Source: DASVTR01 sp033855775
Lineage (GTDB): Bacteria; Acidobacteriota; Blastocatellia; Pyrinomonadales; Pyrinomonadaceae
Length of the DNA: 64,000 nucleotides
Assembly: GCA_033855775.1 (NCBI GenBank)
Contig: JAWVFT010000039.1
Location: forward strand, 1 to 64,000
Direction of reading: 5' to 3'
Below are positions 49,494-58,743 of the stretch, piece after piece. Numbering within the stretch: the first letter of the stretch is position 1; each line of letters begins with the position of its first letter. A program made the position numbers and the translations under genes. The notes below the pieces were generated by a model. It ran no database searches. It was not told the origin of the DNA and saw only the letters and a list, made by a program, of their open reading frames with translations.

Positions 49494-52198
49494 ACAAGAG
49501 CCTCCTGCATCTCCGACAACGCCTGAATGCGGCCCGCGATGTCCGCCAACTGCTCTCTCGTCTCGTTCACTTTTTCGGCGGGCGCGCGTTCCGCAAACTG
49601 CGGGTTCGATAGTTGGGCTTCCAACTTCGCCGCCTCCTTCTGCAACTTCTCGCGCTCACGATTCAAGCGCTCGCGCTCCTGCGCAAAATCAATCAAGCCT
49701 TCGAGCGGAACCGCCACCTCGACGCCCGCGCCCAAAACCGCCCGCGCCGAAGCGCGCGGCGCACCTTCAAGGCTCGGCCTGACGGCGACGCTCGCCGCGC
49801 GCGTCAAACGTTTAATCTGTCCCAAGCTCTCCGCGCCGAACAACGATTGCAGCCGCTCGTCCGTCGTGCCGACGATGATGTTAATCTCTTCGCTTGGCTT
49901 CAGGCTCAACTCCGAGCGTATGTTGCGCACGCGCTTGATGAGGTCTATCACCATCTGCATCTCCCATTCGGCGCGCTCGTCTATCAAATCAATTCGCGCC
50001 TGCGGGTACGCCGTCAGCATCACCGTCGGCTGCGCGCCCGCATAAGCCGTATGCAGCAGCCGCTCGTCAACGCCGGGCAAGCGTTGCCACAACTCTTCCG
50101 TGATGTACGGCATGAACGGGTGCAGCAGCCTGAGCGCTTGTTCGAGCACGGTGACGAGACGACTGCGGGCCGCCGCGCGCTCAGGCGTGGCTTCGTCGCT
50201 CGTCACATCGCGCTTGGTCAGTTCGATGTGCCAATCGCAGAAGTCGTCCCAGAAGAAATGATAGAGCGTCTGCACCGCCGCATAAAAATCGTAAGCGGCG
50301 AGCGCGCTGTCAACGCTTTGCGCCGCGCGGTTCAGGCGCGAGAGAATCCAGCGGTCATGCAAAGCCCAACTAGCGGGTTCGCCCTCAAAGCCGCTGCCGA
50401 TTGTCGCGCCCTCGGAGTTCATGAGCGAGAAGCGCGCGGCGTTCCAAATCTTGTTGGCGAAGTTGCGATAAGATTCGACCTGCGTGTCGTTCCAGCGCGT
50501 GTCCGTGCTGCCGATGGAGGCGAGCGTCAGGCGCGTCGCGTCAACGCCGTACTTGTCGAACACGTCGAGCGGGTCAACGCCGTTGCCCTTCGTCTTAGAC
50601 ATCCGCTGCCCGTGCTTGTCGAGCACCGTGCCTGTGACGAAGACATCCGCGAAGGGCGACCCGTCCATGAACTTCAGCCCGTCCATCACCATCCTCGAAA
50701 CCCACAGGAAGATAATGTCGCGCGCCGTGACGAGCACGCTCGTCGGGTAGAAGGTCTTCAAGTCTTCCGTCTCGTCCGGCCAGCCGAGCGTCGAGAAAGG
50801 CCACAGGGCCGACGAGAACCACGTGTCGAGCACGTCCGGGTCTTGCGTCAATTCATCCGTCCCGGCTTTCGCGCGAGCTTCGGCTTCGGAACGTGCGACG
50901 ATGACGCGCCCGTCGCTCGTGTGCCATGCGGGAATCTGATGTCCCCACCAGAGTTGGCGCGAGAGTGTCCAGTCGCGCAAGTTTTCCAGCCAGTCCGTGT
51001 AGACTTTCTCGTAAGGAGTTTCGGGCGTGAAGCGCGGCCTCCGCTCGCTCGCCATGAGTTCGAGCGCGGGGCGGCGCAACTCGTCCATCCGGCAGAACCA
51101 CTGCGTCGAAATCAACGGCTCAATCACAGTCTTGCAACGCTCGCACTTCGAGATGGAAAACTCGTAGTCAACCACCTTTTCCAGCAAGCCTAACTCTTCA
51201 AACTTTGCTAAGACCAACTCGCGCGCCTTGTAGCGGTCAAGCCCGAAGAAGTCCGCCCCCGCGGCCTCCGTCATCCGCGCGAACTGGTCTATCACGACCA
51301 CCTGCGGCAGGTTGTGGCGCACGCCCATCTCGTAATCGTTCGGGTCGTGCGCGGGCGTTATCTTGACCGCGCCCGTGCCAAACTCCGCGTCAACATACTC
51401 GTCCGCGATAATCGGAATCTCACGATTCACAATCGGCAGCAAGAGCGTCGCCCCGATTAAATCAAGATAGCGCGCGTCCGCCGGATTAACGGCGACAGCC
51501 GTATCGCCGAGCATCGTTTCGGGCCGCGTCGTCGCCACCGTCAAATGACGGCTGCCGCCGTCCGTCGTCTTCAGCGGATACCGCAAGTAGTAGAGCTTGC
51601 CGCCGCGCTCGACCGGAACCTTCTCGACTTCCAAATCCGAGAGCACCGTCTGGTCGTTCGGGCACCAGTTGACGATGCGGTCGCCGCGATAAATCATGCC
51701 TTCGTCGTAGAGCCTGACGAAGGCTTCGCGCACGGCGCGAGACAATCCCTCGTCCATCGTGAAACGCTCGCGCGACCAATCAACCGATGCGCCCTCGCGC
51801 CGCATCTGCTTCGTAATCTGCCCGCCCGATTCATGCTTCCACTGCCAGACGCGCTCTATGAATTTCTCGCGCCCGAGGTCGTGACGCGAGAGCTTCTCTT
51901 TCTTCAGTTCGCGGCTGACGACCAACTGCGTCGAGATGCCCGCGTGATCCATGCCCGGCAGCCAGAGCGTGCGATAGCCGCACATGCGCTTGTGACGCGC
52001 GAGCACGTCCATCAAAGTGTGTTGCAGGGCGTGGCCCATGTGGAGCGAGCCGGTCACGTTCGGCGGCGGGATGACGATGCTGAAGACGGGCGCGTTCGCG
52101 TCGCGGTTAATCTCAGGAGCGAAGCAGTTCTGCTCTTCCCAACGCGCATAATGACGCTGCTCGGCCTCGCGCGGGTCGTAAGTTTTCGGGATGTCCAT
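49490..52198 (-). CDS. valS: Valyl-tRNA synthetase
   Basis: I prefer the ATG at 52198 (MDIPKTYDPREAEQRHYARW, 902 residues). The class I HIGH motif is PPNVTGSLHMGH and the KMSKS motif is RMSKTKGNGVD. The editing-domain part has TTRPETMLGDTAVAVNPAD, and the C-terminal end is the coiled-coil tRNA-binding arm (AQERERLNREREKLQKEAAK). It charges tRNA-Val. Seven codons upstream begin in a 7-nt repeat stretch (TTTCAGG words). nadC overlaps its end. Confidence 0.96.
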   Translation of the reverse strand: MDIPKTYDPREAEQRHYARWEEQNCFAPEINRDANAPVFSIVIPPPNVTGSLHMGHALQHTLMDVLARHKRMCGYRTLWLPGMDHAGISTQLVVSRELKKEKLSRHDLGREKFIERVWQWKHESGGQITKQMRREGASVDWSRERFTMDEGLSRAVREAFVRLYDEGMIYRGDRIVNWCPNDQTVLSDLEVEKVPVERGGKLYYLRYPLKTTDGGSRHLTVATTRPETMLGDTAVAVNPADARYLDLIGATLLLPIVNREIPIIADEYVDAEFGTGAVKITPAHDPNDYEMGVRHNLPQVVVIDQFARMTEAAGADFFGLDRYKARELVLAKFEELGLLEKVVDYEFSISKCERCKTVIEPLISTQWFCRMDELRRPALELMASERRPRFTPETPYEKVYTDWLENLRDWTLSRQLWWGHQIPAWHTSDGRVIVARSEAEARAKAGTDELTQDPDVLDTWFSSALWPFSTLGWPDETEDLKTFYPTSVLVTARDIIFLWVSRMVMDGLKFMDGSPFADVFVTGTVLDKHGQRMSKTKGNGVDPLDVFDKYGVDATRLTLASIGSTDTRWNDTQVESYRNFANKIWNAARFSLMNSEGATIGSGFEGEPASWALHDRWILSRLNRAAQSVDSALAAYDFYAAVQTLYHFFWDDFCDWHIELTKRDVTSDEATPERAAARSRLVTVLEQALRLLHPFMPYITEELWQRLPGVDERLLHTAYAGAQPTVMLTAYPQARIDLIDERAEWEMQMVIDLIKRVRNIRSELSLKPSEEINIIVGTTDERLQSLFGAESLGQIKRLTRAASVAVRPSLEGAPRASARAVLGAGVEVAVPLEGLIDFAQERERLNREREKLQKEAAKLEAQLSNPQFAERAPAEKVNETREQLADIAGRIQALSEMQEALV

Positions 52199-52204
52199 AA
52201 AACG

Positions 52205-52240
52205 AGTTTCAGGTTTCAAGTTTTCGGGTTCCAGCTTTCA
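52205..52240. repeat. 7-nt repeats GTTTCAG
   Basis: Words GTTTCAG, GTTTCAA, GTTTTCG, GGTTCCA and GCTTTCA spaced by 7 nt directly upstream of valS. Confidence 0.75.
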
Positions 52241-52292
52241 GCCTTCGATGGCCGGTCTTCGAGAAGCGATGAAGCAGAACATTGTAAGGCAA

Positions 52293-52330
52293 TGGCCGCC
52301 AGTTTTCCTACAACGGAAGGCTGGCGGCCA
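52293..52330. terminator. Perfect 10-bp hairpin before valS
   Basis: TGGCCGCCAG (52293-52302) pairs with 52321-52330, with an inner TTCC/GGAA stem. It lies between the end of the response regulator gene and the start of valS. No T-run. Confidence 0.5.
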
Positions 52331-52365
52331 GTGGTTGATTGACGAAACCTGAACGTCGAAACTCT

Positions 52366-53907
52366 TTATTGCTTGCCTTCCTCTTCGAGGCGGCGCTTGA
52401 TGAGCAGTTCGGCCAACTGCGGGACGACTTCCCACGCAATCTGTTCGATGACAGGCGCGGAGAGATGTTCGACGACGCGGCGCGCGATGGCCTCAATCGC
52501 TTCGGGCGACAACTGCTCAAGCCCGATTTGTCCCGGCTGTGACGATTGTGATGAAGCGTTTGCTGTTCCCGCCGGAGCGGTCGCGCTCTCCGCTTCGGCC
52601 TGCGGCGCGGGCGGCTCTTGCGGCTGGAATGTTTCCGGCAATTTGGCGGTCGGCGCGAGGTTAAAGTCCGACGACGGCTGGTATGCCTCCGGCTCTTGAG
52701 CCGACTGCTGAGAAGAATCAAACTCAAAGGCGGTCGCTTGCGGCTCTTCGACAGAGGAAAACTCTGCGCGCTGCTCCGAGCCTGCGAACTGCGCTTCGAC
52801 AAACTCCGCGGCCTGCGGCGCGGCCTCAGTCATCTCTTCCGCCAACTCTGTTTCTATCCCGGCGTCGGACGGTTGAGCGGCAAACTGCGCGCTCGCGTAA
52901 GAAGGCGAGGCGGATGATGATGAAGGAGCGATTGCTGGCTGCGTCTCTGCTTCGTCCTGCAAATCCAGAATGAACTCGTCGGCTTCGTTGTGCGCGGCGG
53001 CGCGTGGCATCTCCACGTCGTCGAGGTCGAGCAAGGCGTCGTCGCTGGCTGCCGCTCTGTCTGCGCTGCGCGCTGTGGCAGCGGCGGCGGTTGCAGAAGA
53101 AGCGGCGGAAGCGGTCGTGGCTTCGCGCGCGTCATCCGCTCGTGGAGCAGCAGCAGCGCCGCTGTTCGTCAATTGATGATTGGTCGTGGCGGCTGCGGTC
53201 TGGACGCCGACTGCGGCGAGGTCTTGCGGCGTGAGCGGGTTGGTCGCTTCCTGTTGACCGACCGCGCCGGTCTGTCCGGCGGAGCCGAATTTGTTGGCTG
53301 GTGTCTCTTCTATCATCGCGTCGTCTAGTTGAAGTTCTGCGTAAGGCTTGGCGGGGGCTGTGTCGCTGCCGGCTCCGTGGCGCATCTGCTGCGGGAGCGG
53401 AGCGGTGTCGGCGGTTCTCAGGTCAAGATTGTCCATGCTCGCGTGGCTGCCGGTTGACGCCGGTTCAGACTTCTGCGCGGGCAATTCCTGTGTGGCGGCT
53501 TCGGCCCGCGACTTGTTGCCGCTCAGGAGCGCGCCGACTTTGCTGACCATCTGCCGGATTGATTGAAAAGGTTTAGTCAAGTAGTCATCCGCGCCAACTC
53601 TGCGCGCCTCCGCTTCGTTGAAAGGTTCAAAGGAGCCGACCAGAAGAATCACCGGAATGTGGCGAAGCTGCTCGTTGCTCTTGATGCGCTCGCAGACTTC
53701 GTAGCCGTTAAGCTCCGGCATAAACACATCGGCCAGCACGATGTCGGGGCGCGCGTCTTCGAGCCGCTCGACGGCCTGTCGCCCGTTGCCGACGCAGACC
53801 ACTTCCATCCCTTCATCCTCAAAAGTGAGTTCGATGACTTTCTGGATGGCGAGCGAATCGTCTGCGAGCAGCAGTTTGCGTCCCCGTAGCAAAACAGACT
53901 CCTTCAT
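52366..53907 (-). CDS. Response regulator with long disordered linker and helical C-terminus
   Basis: A protein of 513 residues. Residues about 10-130 are a receiver domain with the acceptor Asp in DIVLADVFMPELNGYEV and the signature Lys in ADDYLTKPF. Residues about 140-450 are Ala/Gln/Glu-rich and probably disordered. The C-terminal ~50 residues are amphipathic (EAIARRVVEHLSAPVIEQIA, EVVPQLAELLIKRRLEEE), a tail seen on some FrzS-like regulators, and could be a docking helix. There is no output DNA-binding domain. It lies near a second, short response regulator at 55.1 kb. Confidence 0.85.
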   Translation of the reverse strand: MKESVLLRGRKLLLADDSLAIQKVIELTFEDEGMEVVCVGNGRQAVERLEDARPDIVLADVFMPELNGYEVCERIKSNEQLRHIPVILLVGSFEPFNEAEARRVGADDYLTKPFQSIRQMVSKVGALLSGNKSRAEAATQELPAQKSEPASTGSHASMDNLDLRTADTAPLPQQMRHGAGSDTAPAKPYAELQLDDAMIEETPANKFGSAGQTGAVGQQEATNPLTPQDLAAVGVQTAAATTNHQLTNSGAAAAPRADDAREATTASAASSATAAAATARSADRAAASDDALLDLDDVEMPRAAAHNEADEFILDLQDEAETQPAIAPSSSSASPSYASAQFAAQPSDAGIETELAEEMTEAAPQAAEFVEAQFAGSEQRAEFSSVEEPQATAFEFDSSQQSAQEPEAYQPSSDFNLAPTAKLPETFQPQEPPAPQAEAESATAPAGTANASSQSSQPGQIGLEQLSPEAIEAIARRVVEHLSAPVIEQIAWEVVPQLAELLIKRRLEEEGKQ

Positions 53908-54101
53908 TTAGAGGTAAGCGCCGACGGCGGGGCATGCAGCTATTCTGACAAACAGGTGGCGTTCGGCATGTCACGAGCCACCCGCAGCCCGCTCTCGCAG
54001 GCCACTTTTGAAACCTAACATCCGCCGTGACAAAGCGTCAAGAAAAAACGATGAACACGCACGCGCGTGCGCCCTCAACTTAAGGACGCGGCATGAGCTT
54101 T

Positions 54102-55064
54102 TTATTCATCCTCAAGCTTTCCGCGTCCATTATTTTCCTGAAGAAAACGCTCGCTCCCATCGGTTTTTATGGAGATGTCGTCGGCTGTGTTCGGCTTGCC
54201 GTCAACTCCGTCGGAGCGCAGGACGTAAGCCTCGCGCTTGCCTTCGTAGACGTAGGGCTTGTGCCAAGGGTCAACGCGGACGACGCGCCGCAGATAACGC
54301 GGATTGAGTTGATCAACGAGCGCGCTCTCGCTCTCGGCCTCGACGTAAAAGCCGCGCTCGCGGCGGAAGGCTTCCAGGGCCAGCGCGATTGACTTGAGTT
54401 CATCCAGAGCCAGCAGGCGTTTCTGTTTGTTGACGACCGCGACGAGGGCGGCGACATCAACCCGTTCATTGTTGCCCGTCCTAATCTCTGCGACGCGCCA
54501 CTTGCCGTCCGTTCCCTTCCTTAAACGAAACTCAAGCTCAACGCGCGCTTCGACCACCGCCGAAGGAACTTTGCCCAACGCCAGCGACGACACGCTTCTG
54601 ACGCGCACGGCGTCGGACGGCAACTCAAGGCCAAGCAACTGCGCCAGCAGGCAACGAGCCAGCGGCGCGCTCGGGTCACTCTCATCTCTCTCAGCCGCCG
54701 CGCTCGTCTCAACGCACTCATCAGGGTTTTCCGCGACGTTAAGCGCGCTCAAAATCAAGCGCGTCTCTTCCCAACGATTATCGCCCGTCCTGACTTCCAC
54801 GACGCGCCAACGCTCCTGCTCCTTGACGAAGCGAAACGCCGTTTCGATTTGCGCCGTCGCATCCACGGTCAACCGGTCGGGCGACGAAAGATTCCTGACG
54901 CGGACATTTGCCGACGGCAAGTCAACGCCCGTCATGCGCCGTATGACATCGCGCGCCGCGCTCGCCTTCAGCGGACTCTTCGACTGCGCCCGGCTCTCGC
55001 CCGCCAAACACGTCAACAACAGCAGCAGGCACGCAGTAGAGTTAAAGAGTTGTCTTGTGCTCAT
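54102..55064 (-). CDS. Secreted protein with duplicated novel domain and pseudopilin-like C-terminus
   Basis: A protein of 320 residues with a signal peptide (about 1-26). Residues about 30-115 and 130-220 are two copies of an ~85-residue domain: GVDLPSANVRVRNLSS with WRVVEVRTGDN, and GLELPSDAVRVRSVSS with WRVAEIRTGNN. The C-terminal 90 residues resemble the GspG (type II secretion major pseudopilin) globular domain: LDELKSIALALEAFRRERGF, RVDPWHKPYVYEGK, VLRSDGVDGKPNTADDI. No prepilin leader or pilin helix is present at the N-terminus. The novel duplicated domain is not recognised. A response regulator gene lies 6 bp upstream. Confidence 0.78.
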   Translation of the reverse strand: MSTRQLFNSTACLLLLLTCLAGESRAQSKSPLKASAARDVIRRMTGVDLPSANVRVRNLSSPDRLTVDATAQIETAFRFVKEQERWRVVEVRTGDNRWEETRLILSALNVAENPDECVETSAAAERDESDPSAPLARCLLAQLLGLELPSDAVRVRSVSSLALGKVPSAVVEARVELEFRLRKGTDGKWRVAEIRTGNNERVDVAALVAVVNKQKRLLALDELKSIALALEAFRRERGFYVEAESESALVDQLNPRYLRRVVRVDPWHKPYVYEGKREAYVLRSDGVDGKPNTADDISIKTDGSERFLQENNGRGKLEDE

Positions 55065-55070
55065 CGTCTT

Positions 55071-55475
55071 TCACGATGTGGCTTTGCTGATTAACATGCG
55101 GAGCATGATTTGGAGTTGGGCTGTGGTGAAGGGTTTGGGGAGGAAGACGACGGCCCCGGCGGCGAAGCTGTCGGAGGAGAGCTTCGGGTTCTGCTCGGCG
55201 GTCATCATCATGACGGGGATGCGCATCAGGCGTTTCTCCGTCTTCATGTAGCGGACGAGTTCCGGCCCCTGTATGTGCGGCATCACAACATCGAAGATGC
55301 CCGCGACAAAATCCGAGTCCGTTTGCAGAATCTTGTAGGCTTCGCGCCCGTCGCGCGCCGCCGCGACCGTGAAGCCTTCCTTCTCGACGATGGCCGTCAC
55401 GAGGCGCAGGATAGCCGGGTCGTCATCGGCGACGAGGATGCGACGTGAGGGCGTTTGTGAGTCTTGTGTTGACAC
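55071..55475 (-). CDS. CheY-like single-domain response regulator
   Basis: A protein of 134 residues, a lone receiver domain: RRILVADDDPAILRLVTAIV with the acidic pair, GIFDVVMPHIQGPELV with the acceptor Asp, MMMTAE with the conserved Thr, and FLPKPFTTAQLQ with the signature Lys. No output domain. It lies 6 bp before the pseudopilin-like gene and may be co-transcribed with it. Confidence 0.9.
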   Translation of the reverse strand: MSTQDSQTPSRRILVADDDPAILRLVTAIVEKEGFTVAAARDGREAYKILQTDSDFVAGIFDVVMPHIQGPELVRYMKTEKRLMRIPVMMMTAEQNPKLSSDSFAAGAVVFLPKPFTTAQLQIMLRMLISKATS

Positions 55476-55519
55476 CTTGACTTATTGCTCCAAAGCTCAA
55501 GCCTCGTTGCTCGCAAAGC

Positions 55520-56587
55520 TTAAGCCTCAACTGCGCGCCCGCTCTCTTCGGCCCGCGCGGATAATTCGGCGGCCAGCGCGATGGCCGCCATCATGCTGGA
55601 ATGTTCAGCCAACCCCTTGCCCGCAATATCAAAGGCCGTCCCGTGATCCACCGAAGTGCGGATGAAGGGCAAGCCGAGCGTGACGTTGACCGCTTCGCCA
55701 AACGAGAGGCACTTGACGGGAATCATCGCCTGGTCATGATAACACGCCACTACCGCATCGAACTCTCCGCGCGAAGCGCGCAGGAAAACCGTGTCCGCCG
55801 AATATGGCCCTGAGACGTTCAAGTCGTCCTGGCCGCGACACGCCTCGACCGCCGGAACAATCTCCGAAGCTTCCTCGACGCCGAAGAGTCCGCCCTCGGC
55901 TCCGTGCGGATTGAGAGCGGCGACGGCGATGCGCGGCTTTTCGATGCCCCAACGCTTTAGCTCACGATGCGCTAAGTGAACAACGCGAATGATGCGGTCG
56001 CGTTCGACAAGGCGAATCGCTTCGGCCAGCGGAACGTGCGTTGACAGAAGCACGATGCGCAGGTTGGCGGCGACAAAGGCCATCGCGTACTCTTCCGCCC
56101 CGGTCAGGTGCGCCAGAAATTCCGTGTGGCCCGGAAAGCTGTAGCCGCCTAGAAAGAGAGCGCGCTTGTTAATCGGGGCGGTCGCAATCGCGTCCAGGCT
56201 GCCGGCGGCGCACAACTCGACCGCCCGCTCGATATACTGCGCGGCAGCCTTGCCCGCCGCCCCAGACTCAATCCCCGGCTCAATATAGCCGCCGACGTTA
56301 TCCAGATGAAAGATGACCGGCTCAGAAAGATGCGCGGGCAATCGCTCATCATAACGGATAATGTCGTAGCCGCATTGCAAGTCGAGCGTGCGCGCCGTGT
56401 GGGCCAGCAGTTGCGCGTCGCCGATGATGACAGGCACGCAAATGCGTTGCACTTCCTCTTCGGCGACGGCCTTGAGAACCACTTCGGGGCCGATGCCCGC
56501 CGGGTCGCCCATCGTGATGCCGATGCGCGGGATGCGCCGCTTAGCGCGCGGCGCGCGGTGAGACGAACTTTGTGGCAACTCCGTCAT
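55520..56587 (-). CDS. pdxA: 4-hydroxythreonine-4-phosphate dehydrogenase PdxA
   Basis: A protein of 355 residues. The family opening is IGITMGDPAGIGPEVVLKAV. Metal and substrate motifs follow: ATAPINKRALFLGGYSFPGH, AALNPHGAEGGLFGVEE, CYHDQAMIPVK and SVDHGTAFDIAGKG with the expected His residues. PdxA acts in pyridoxal 5'-phosphate synthesis. The first ~18 residues are a charged extension. It precedes the response regulator gene by 44 bp. Confidence 0.94.
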   Translation of the reverse strand: MTELPQSSSHRAPRAKRRIPRIGITMGDPAGIGPEVVLKAVAEEEVQRICVPVIIGDAQLLAHTARTLDLQCGYDIIRYDERLPAHLSEPVIFHLDNVGGYIEPGIESGAAGKAAAQYIERAVELCAAGSLDAIATAPINKRALFLGGYSFPGHTEFLAHLTGAEEYAMAFVAANLRIVLLSTHVPLAEAIRLVERDRIIRVVHLAHRELKRWGIEKPRIAVAALNPHGAEGGLFGVEEASEIVPAVEACRGQDDLNVSGPYSADTVFLRASRGEFDAVVACYHDQAMIPVKCLSFGEAVNVTLGLPFIRTSVDHGTAFDIAGKGLAEHSSMMAAIALAAELSARAEESGRAVEA

Positions 56588-56686
56588 GATGAGACATGAA
56601 AGCTTCGCGGCGCGGCCATTAAACCGGCGCCTGTCGAGAGAGAGCGCCGGAGCCGAAGTTTTCCTGACGCCGACGCGCTCGCTTGA

Positions 56687-57142
56687 TTATTCGGCGGAGT
56701 TTTCCGCGCTCTCCGACTCGCGTGCTCTGTCCGAACTGCTTGAGCCGCGGTCTTCGGCCTTGTACATATACTTGATGTTGCGCTTGAGCAAGAGCAGGTT
56801 CGGGGACGACTTGCGATTGACCTTCAGCGCGCCGCGGTCATACCACTCGATGGTGCCTTCTATCTCCTCGCCATCCGTCAACACGATGACCATCAGCGTA
56901 TGCGCGTCAATCTGTTTCTTGTAGTAAAAAATCTCGGCGTTGGTTTCGTTCGGCGGCGGCGTGCGCTTGCGCACCTGCACGCTCGATTGCGCGGGACGAT
57001 GATGAGCCGGGTTATTGTTGTCGCCGCCGCCGCCTGCCGGGCGCGACGGGCTGCCGTTGCTCGCGCGTTCCTTCGGCTGCGACACGTCGCGTCCTTTGCC
57101 TTTAACTTCCGCCAGCGTAGTTCTAATGAGTTTACGATTCAC
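56687..57142 (-). CDS. hfq: Hfq-like RNA chaperone with N-terminal extension
   Basis: A protein of 151 residues with GGAGG upstream of the ATG. Residues about 68-130 form an Sm fold of Hfq type: AEIFYYKKQIDAHTLMVIVL, DGEEIEGTIEWYDRGALKVN and LLLLKRNIKYMYKAED. The first ~67 residues are basic, Gly/Asn/Pro-rich and probably disordered; the C-terminus is Ser/Glu-rich. Typical Hfq proteins lack such an N-terminal extension. Hfq helps small RNAs pair with mRNAs. It lies downstream of ftsZ on the same strand. Confidence 0.75.
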   Translation of the reverse strand: MNRKLIRTTLAEVKGKGRDVSQPKERASNGSPSRPAGGGGDNNNPAHHRPAQSSVQVRKRTPPPNETNAEIFYYKKQIDAHTLMVIVLTDGEEIEGTIEWYDRGALKVNRKSSPNLLLLKRNIKYMYKAEDRGSSSSDRARESESAENSAE

Positions 57143-57446
57143 TTGACCTTAACACCTCCAACGGTTATGAGGGGAACAAATGGGATTGCGCGTCGTCGCG
57201 CGCGAACTTTAGCGCGCCTCGACCGGCGCGAAAATTAAAACACTCTCGCAGGCTGCGGCCATTCAAGGAGAGAAGCGAATTTTTACCCGTAATGGAAATC
57301 CTGCAAGGGAATGCGCGACATGCTACACGACACGCAGGGAGATAGCAAGCTATCTTCGCGCAAACTCGAAATGGGAAAGCCCAACCCGCAAAGTCAAGAC
57401 GCCGGTTTTGACTTTGAAGACTGGGCTTTCGACTTTCGAGTTCTAT
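57143..57446. other. Leader region between ftsZ and hfq
   Basis: Contains the nested hairpin at 57363-57442 and the ribosome binding site GGAGG of hfq. AT-richer patches suggest a promoter near 57220-57300, but no pair of boxes with good spacing was convincing. No gene. Confidence 0.5.
57363..57442 (-). terminator. Nested three-stem hairpin after ftsZ
   Basis: Three stems fit inside each other: 57364-57371 with 57434-57441, 57375-57383 with 57422-57430, and 57389-57397 with 57408-57416. It probably ends the ftsZ transcript; the words again repeat at about 7 nt. Confidence 0.6.
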
Positions 57447-58631
57447 TTAGTCAGCTTTTTTGCGGATGAAGGTCGGGACATCCAGGTCGTCCGTGCGTGT
57501 CGGGTTGACTATCGGGCGTTGCAGGTCGTCGCCCGTCGTTCGGGTATAGCGCGACGGGCTGGAGGTCATCGAAGCGCTCGCGGAATGTGTGCCTGCGTCA
57601 GCCGATTCCTTGTCAAAGCCTGTGGCGATGACCGTTATCTTCATCTCGTCGCGCAGGGTTTCGTCAATCACCGCGCCGAAGATGATGTTGGCATCCTCGT
57701 CCGCCGCCTCGCGGATAATGGAAGACGCTTCGTTGACTTCAAACAGCGTCAAATCCGGCCCGCCAGTGATGTTGATAAGCACGCCCTTCGCGCCCTCGAT
57801 GGTGGCTTCTTCCAACAGCGGACTGGAGATGGCTTGCTGCGTGGCTTCCATCGCGCGATGCTCGCCGGAGGCGCGGCCCGCGCCCATCAACGCCAGCCCC
57901 ATGCCCGCCATAATCGCCTTCACGTCGGCGAAGTCCAGATTGATGAGGCCGGGAACGGTAATCAAATCCGAGATGCCCTGCACGGCCTGACGGAGCACGT
58001 CGTCTGCGACCTTGAAGGAATCGGCCAGAGAGACGTTGCGCTCGACCGTGTGGAGCAGTCGCTCGTTCGGAATCGTAATCACTGTGTCAACGCACTCGCG
58101 CAACTCGCGCAAGCCCAAGTCGGCCTGCTGCATCCTTCTGCGCCCTTCAAAGTGAAACGGCTTGGTGACGACCGCGACGGTCAGAGCGTTCAACTCTGTG
58201 GCGAGGCTGGCGATAATCGGAGCCGCGCCCGTGCCTGTGCCGCCGCCGAGGCCCGTCGTCACAAAAACCATGTCGGCGCCTTCGAGGACTTCGATGATTT
58301 TTTCCGTGTCTTCGAGGGCGGCGTCGCGCCCGATATGAGGATTCGCTCCGGCTCCCAAACCTTTGGTGAGTCGGCTGCCGAGTTGAATCTTAATCGGCGC
58401 GCGTGAGCGTTTTAAAGCCTGCAAATCCGTGTTTGCGACGAGAAACTCGATGCCCTCAATCCCGGCCTCGATCATACGATTGACGGCATTGCCGCCGCCG
58501 CCGCCAATGCCGATGACTTTGATGCGCGCGCCGGTAATCGGCGGGTCATCATCTATGAAAATATTAATGCCACTGCCCGGCTGGCGGCTGTCCGATGTCA
58601 TATTCTTCACTGTCCTCTCCTTCGGAAGCAT
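57447..58631 (-). CDS. ftsZ: Cell division GTPase FtsZ
   Basis: A protein of 394 residues. The tubulin/FtsZ GTP-binding core has KVIGIGGGGGNAVNRMIEAG, the tubulin signature GGGTGTGAAPIIA, and the T7 loop NLDFADVKAIMAGMGLALMG with catalytic Asp. A short linker leads to the C-terminal peptide DDLDVPTFIRKKAD, the site for FtsA/ZipA-like partners. The N-terminus carries ~25 extra residues. FtsZ forms the division ring. It is the last gene of the ftsQ-ftsA-ftsZ order, 112 bp after ftsA. Confidence 0.97.
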   Translation of the reverse strand: MLPKERTVKNMTSDSRQPGSGINIFIDDDPPITGARIKVIGIGGGGGNAVNRMIEAGIEGIEFLVANTDLQALKRSRAPIKIQLGSRLTKGLGAGANPHIGRDAALEDTEKIIEVLEGADMVFVTTGLGGGTGTGAAPIIASLATELNALTVAVVTKPFHFEGRRRMQQADLGLRELRECVDTVITIPNERLLHTVERNVSLADSFKVADDVLRQAVQGISDLITVPGLINLDFADVKAIMAGMGLALMGAGRASGEHRAMEATQQAISSPLLEEATIEGAKGVLINITGGPDLTLFEVNEASSIIREAADEDANIIFGAVIDETLRDEMKITVIATGFDKESADAGTHSASASMTSSPSRYTRTTGDDLQRPIVNPTRTDDLDVPTFIRKKAD

Positions 58632-58743
58632 TTGAGGATTCCGAAACTCACTATTCGTTTATCTTGGGCTGTTCGCGCCGGGGGCACCTATATCTTGCGG
58701 ACTACATCTTGTGCCGGCTGGCGCGGCAGCATACAACAACTTG

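Noticed and set aside
49613..51193. Long plus-strand frame of over 500 codons inside valS
   Set aside because: Antisense to an unmistakable valS; open only because of high GC.
57408..58406. Plus-strand frame opposite ftsZ
   Set aside because: Antisense of a highly conserved gene; no start signal.
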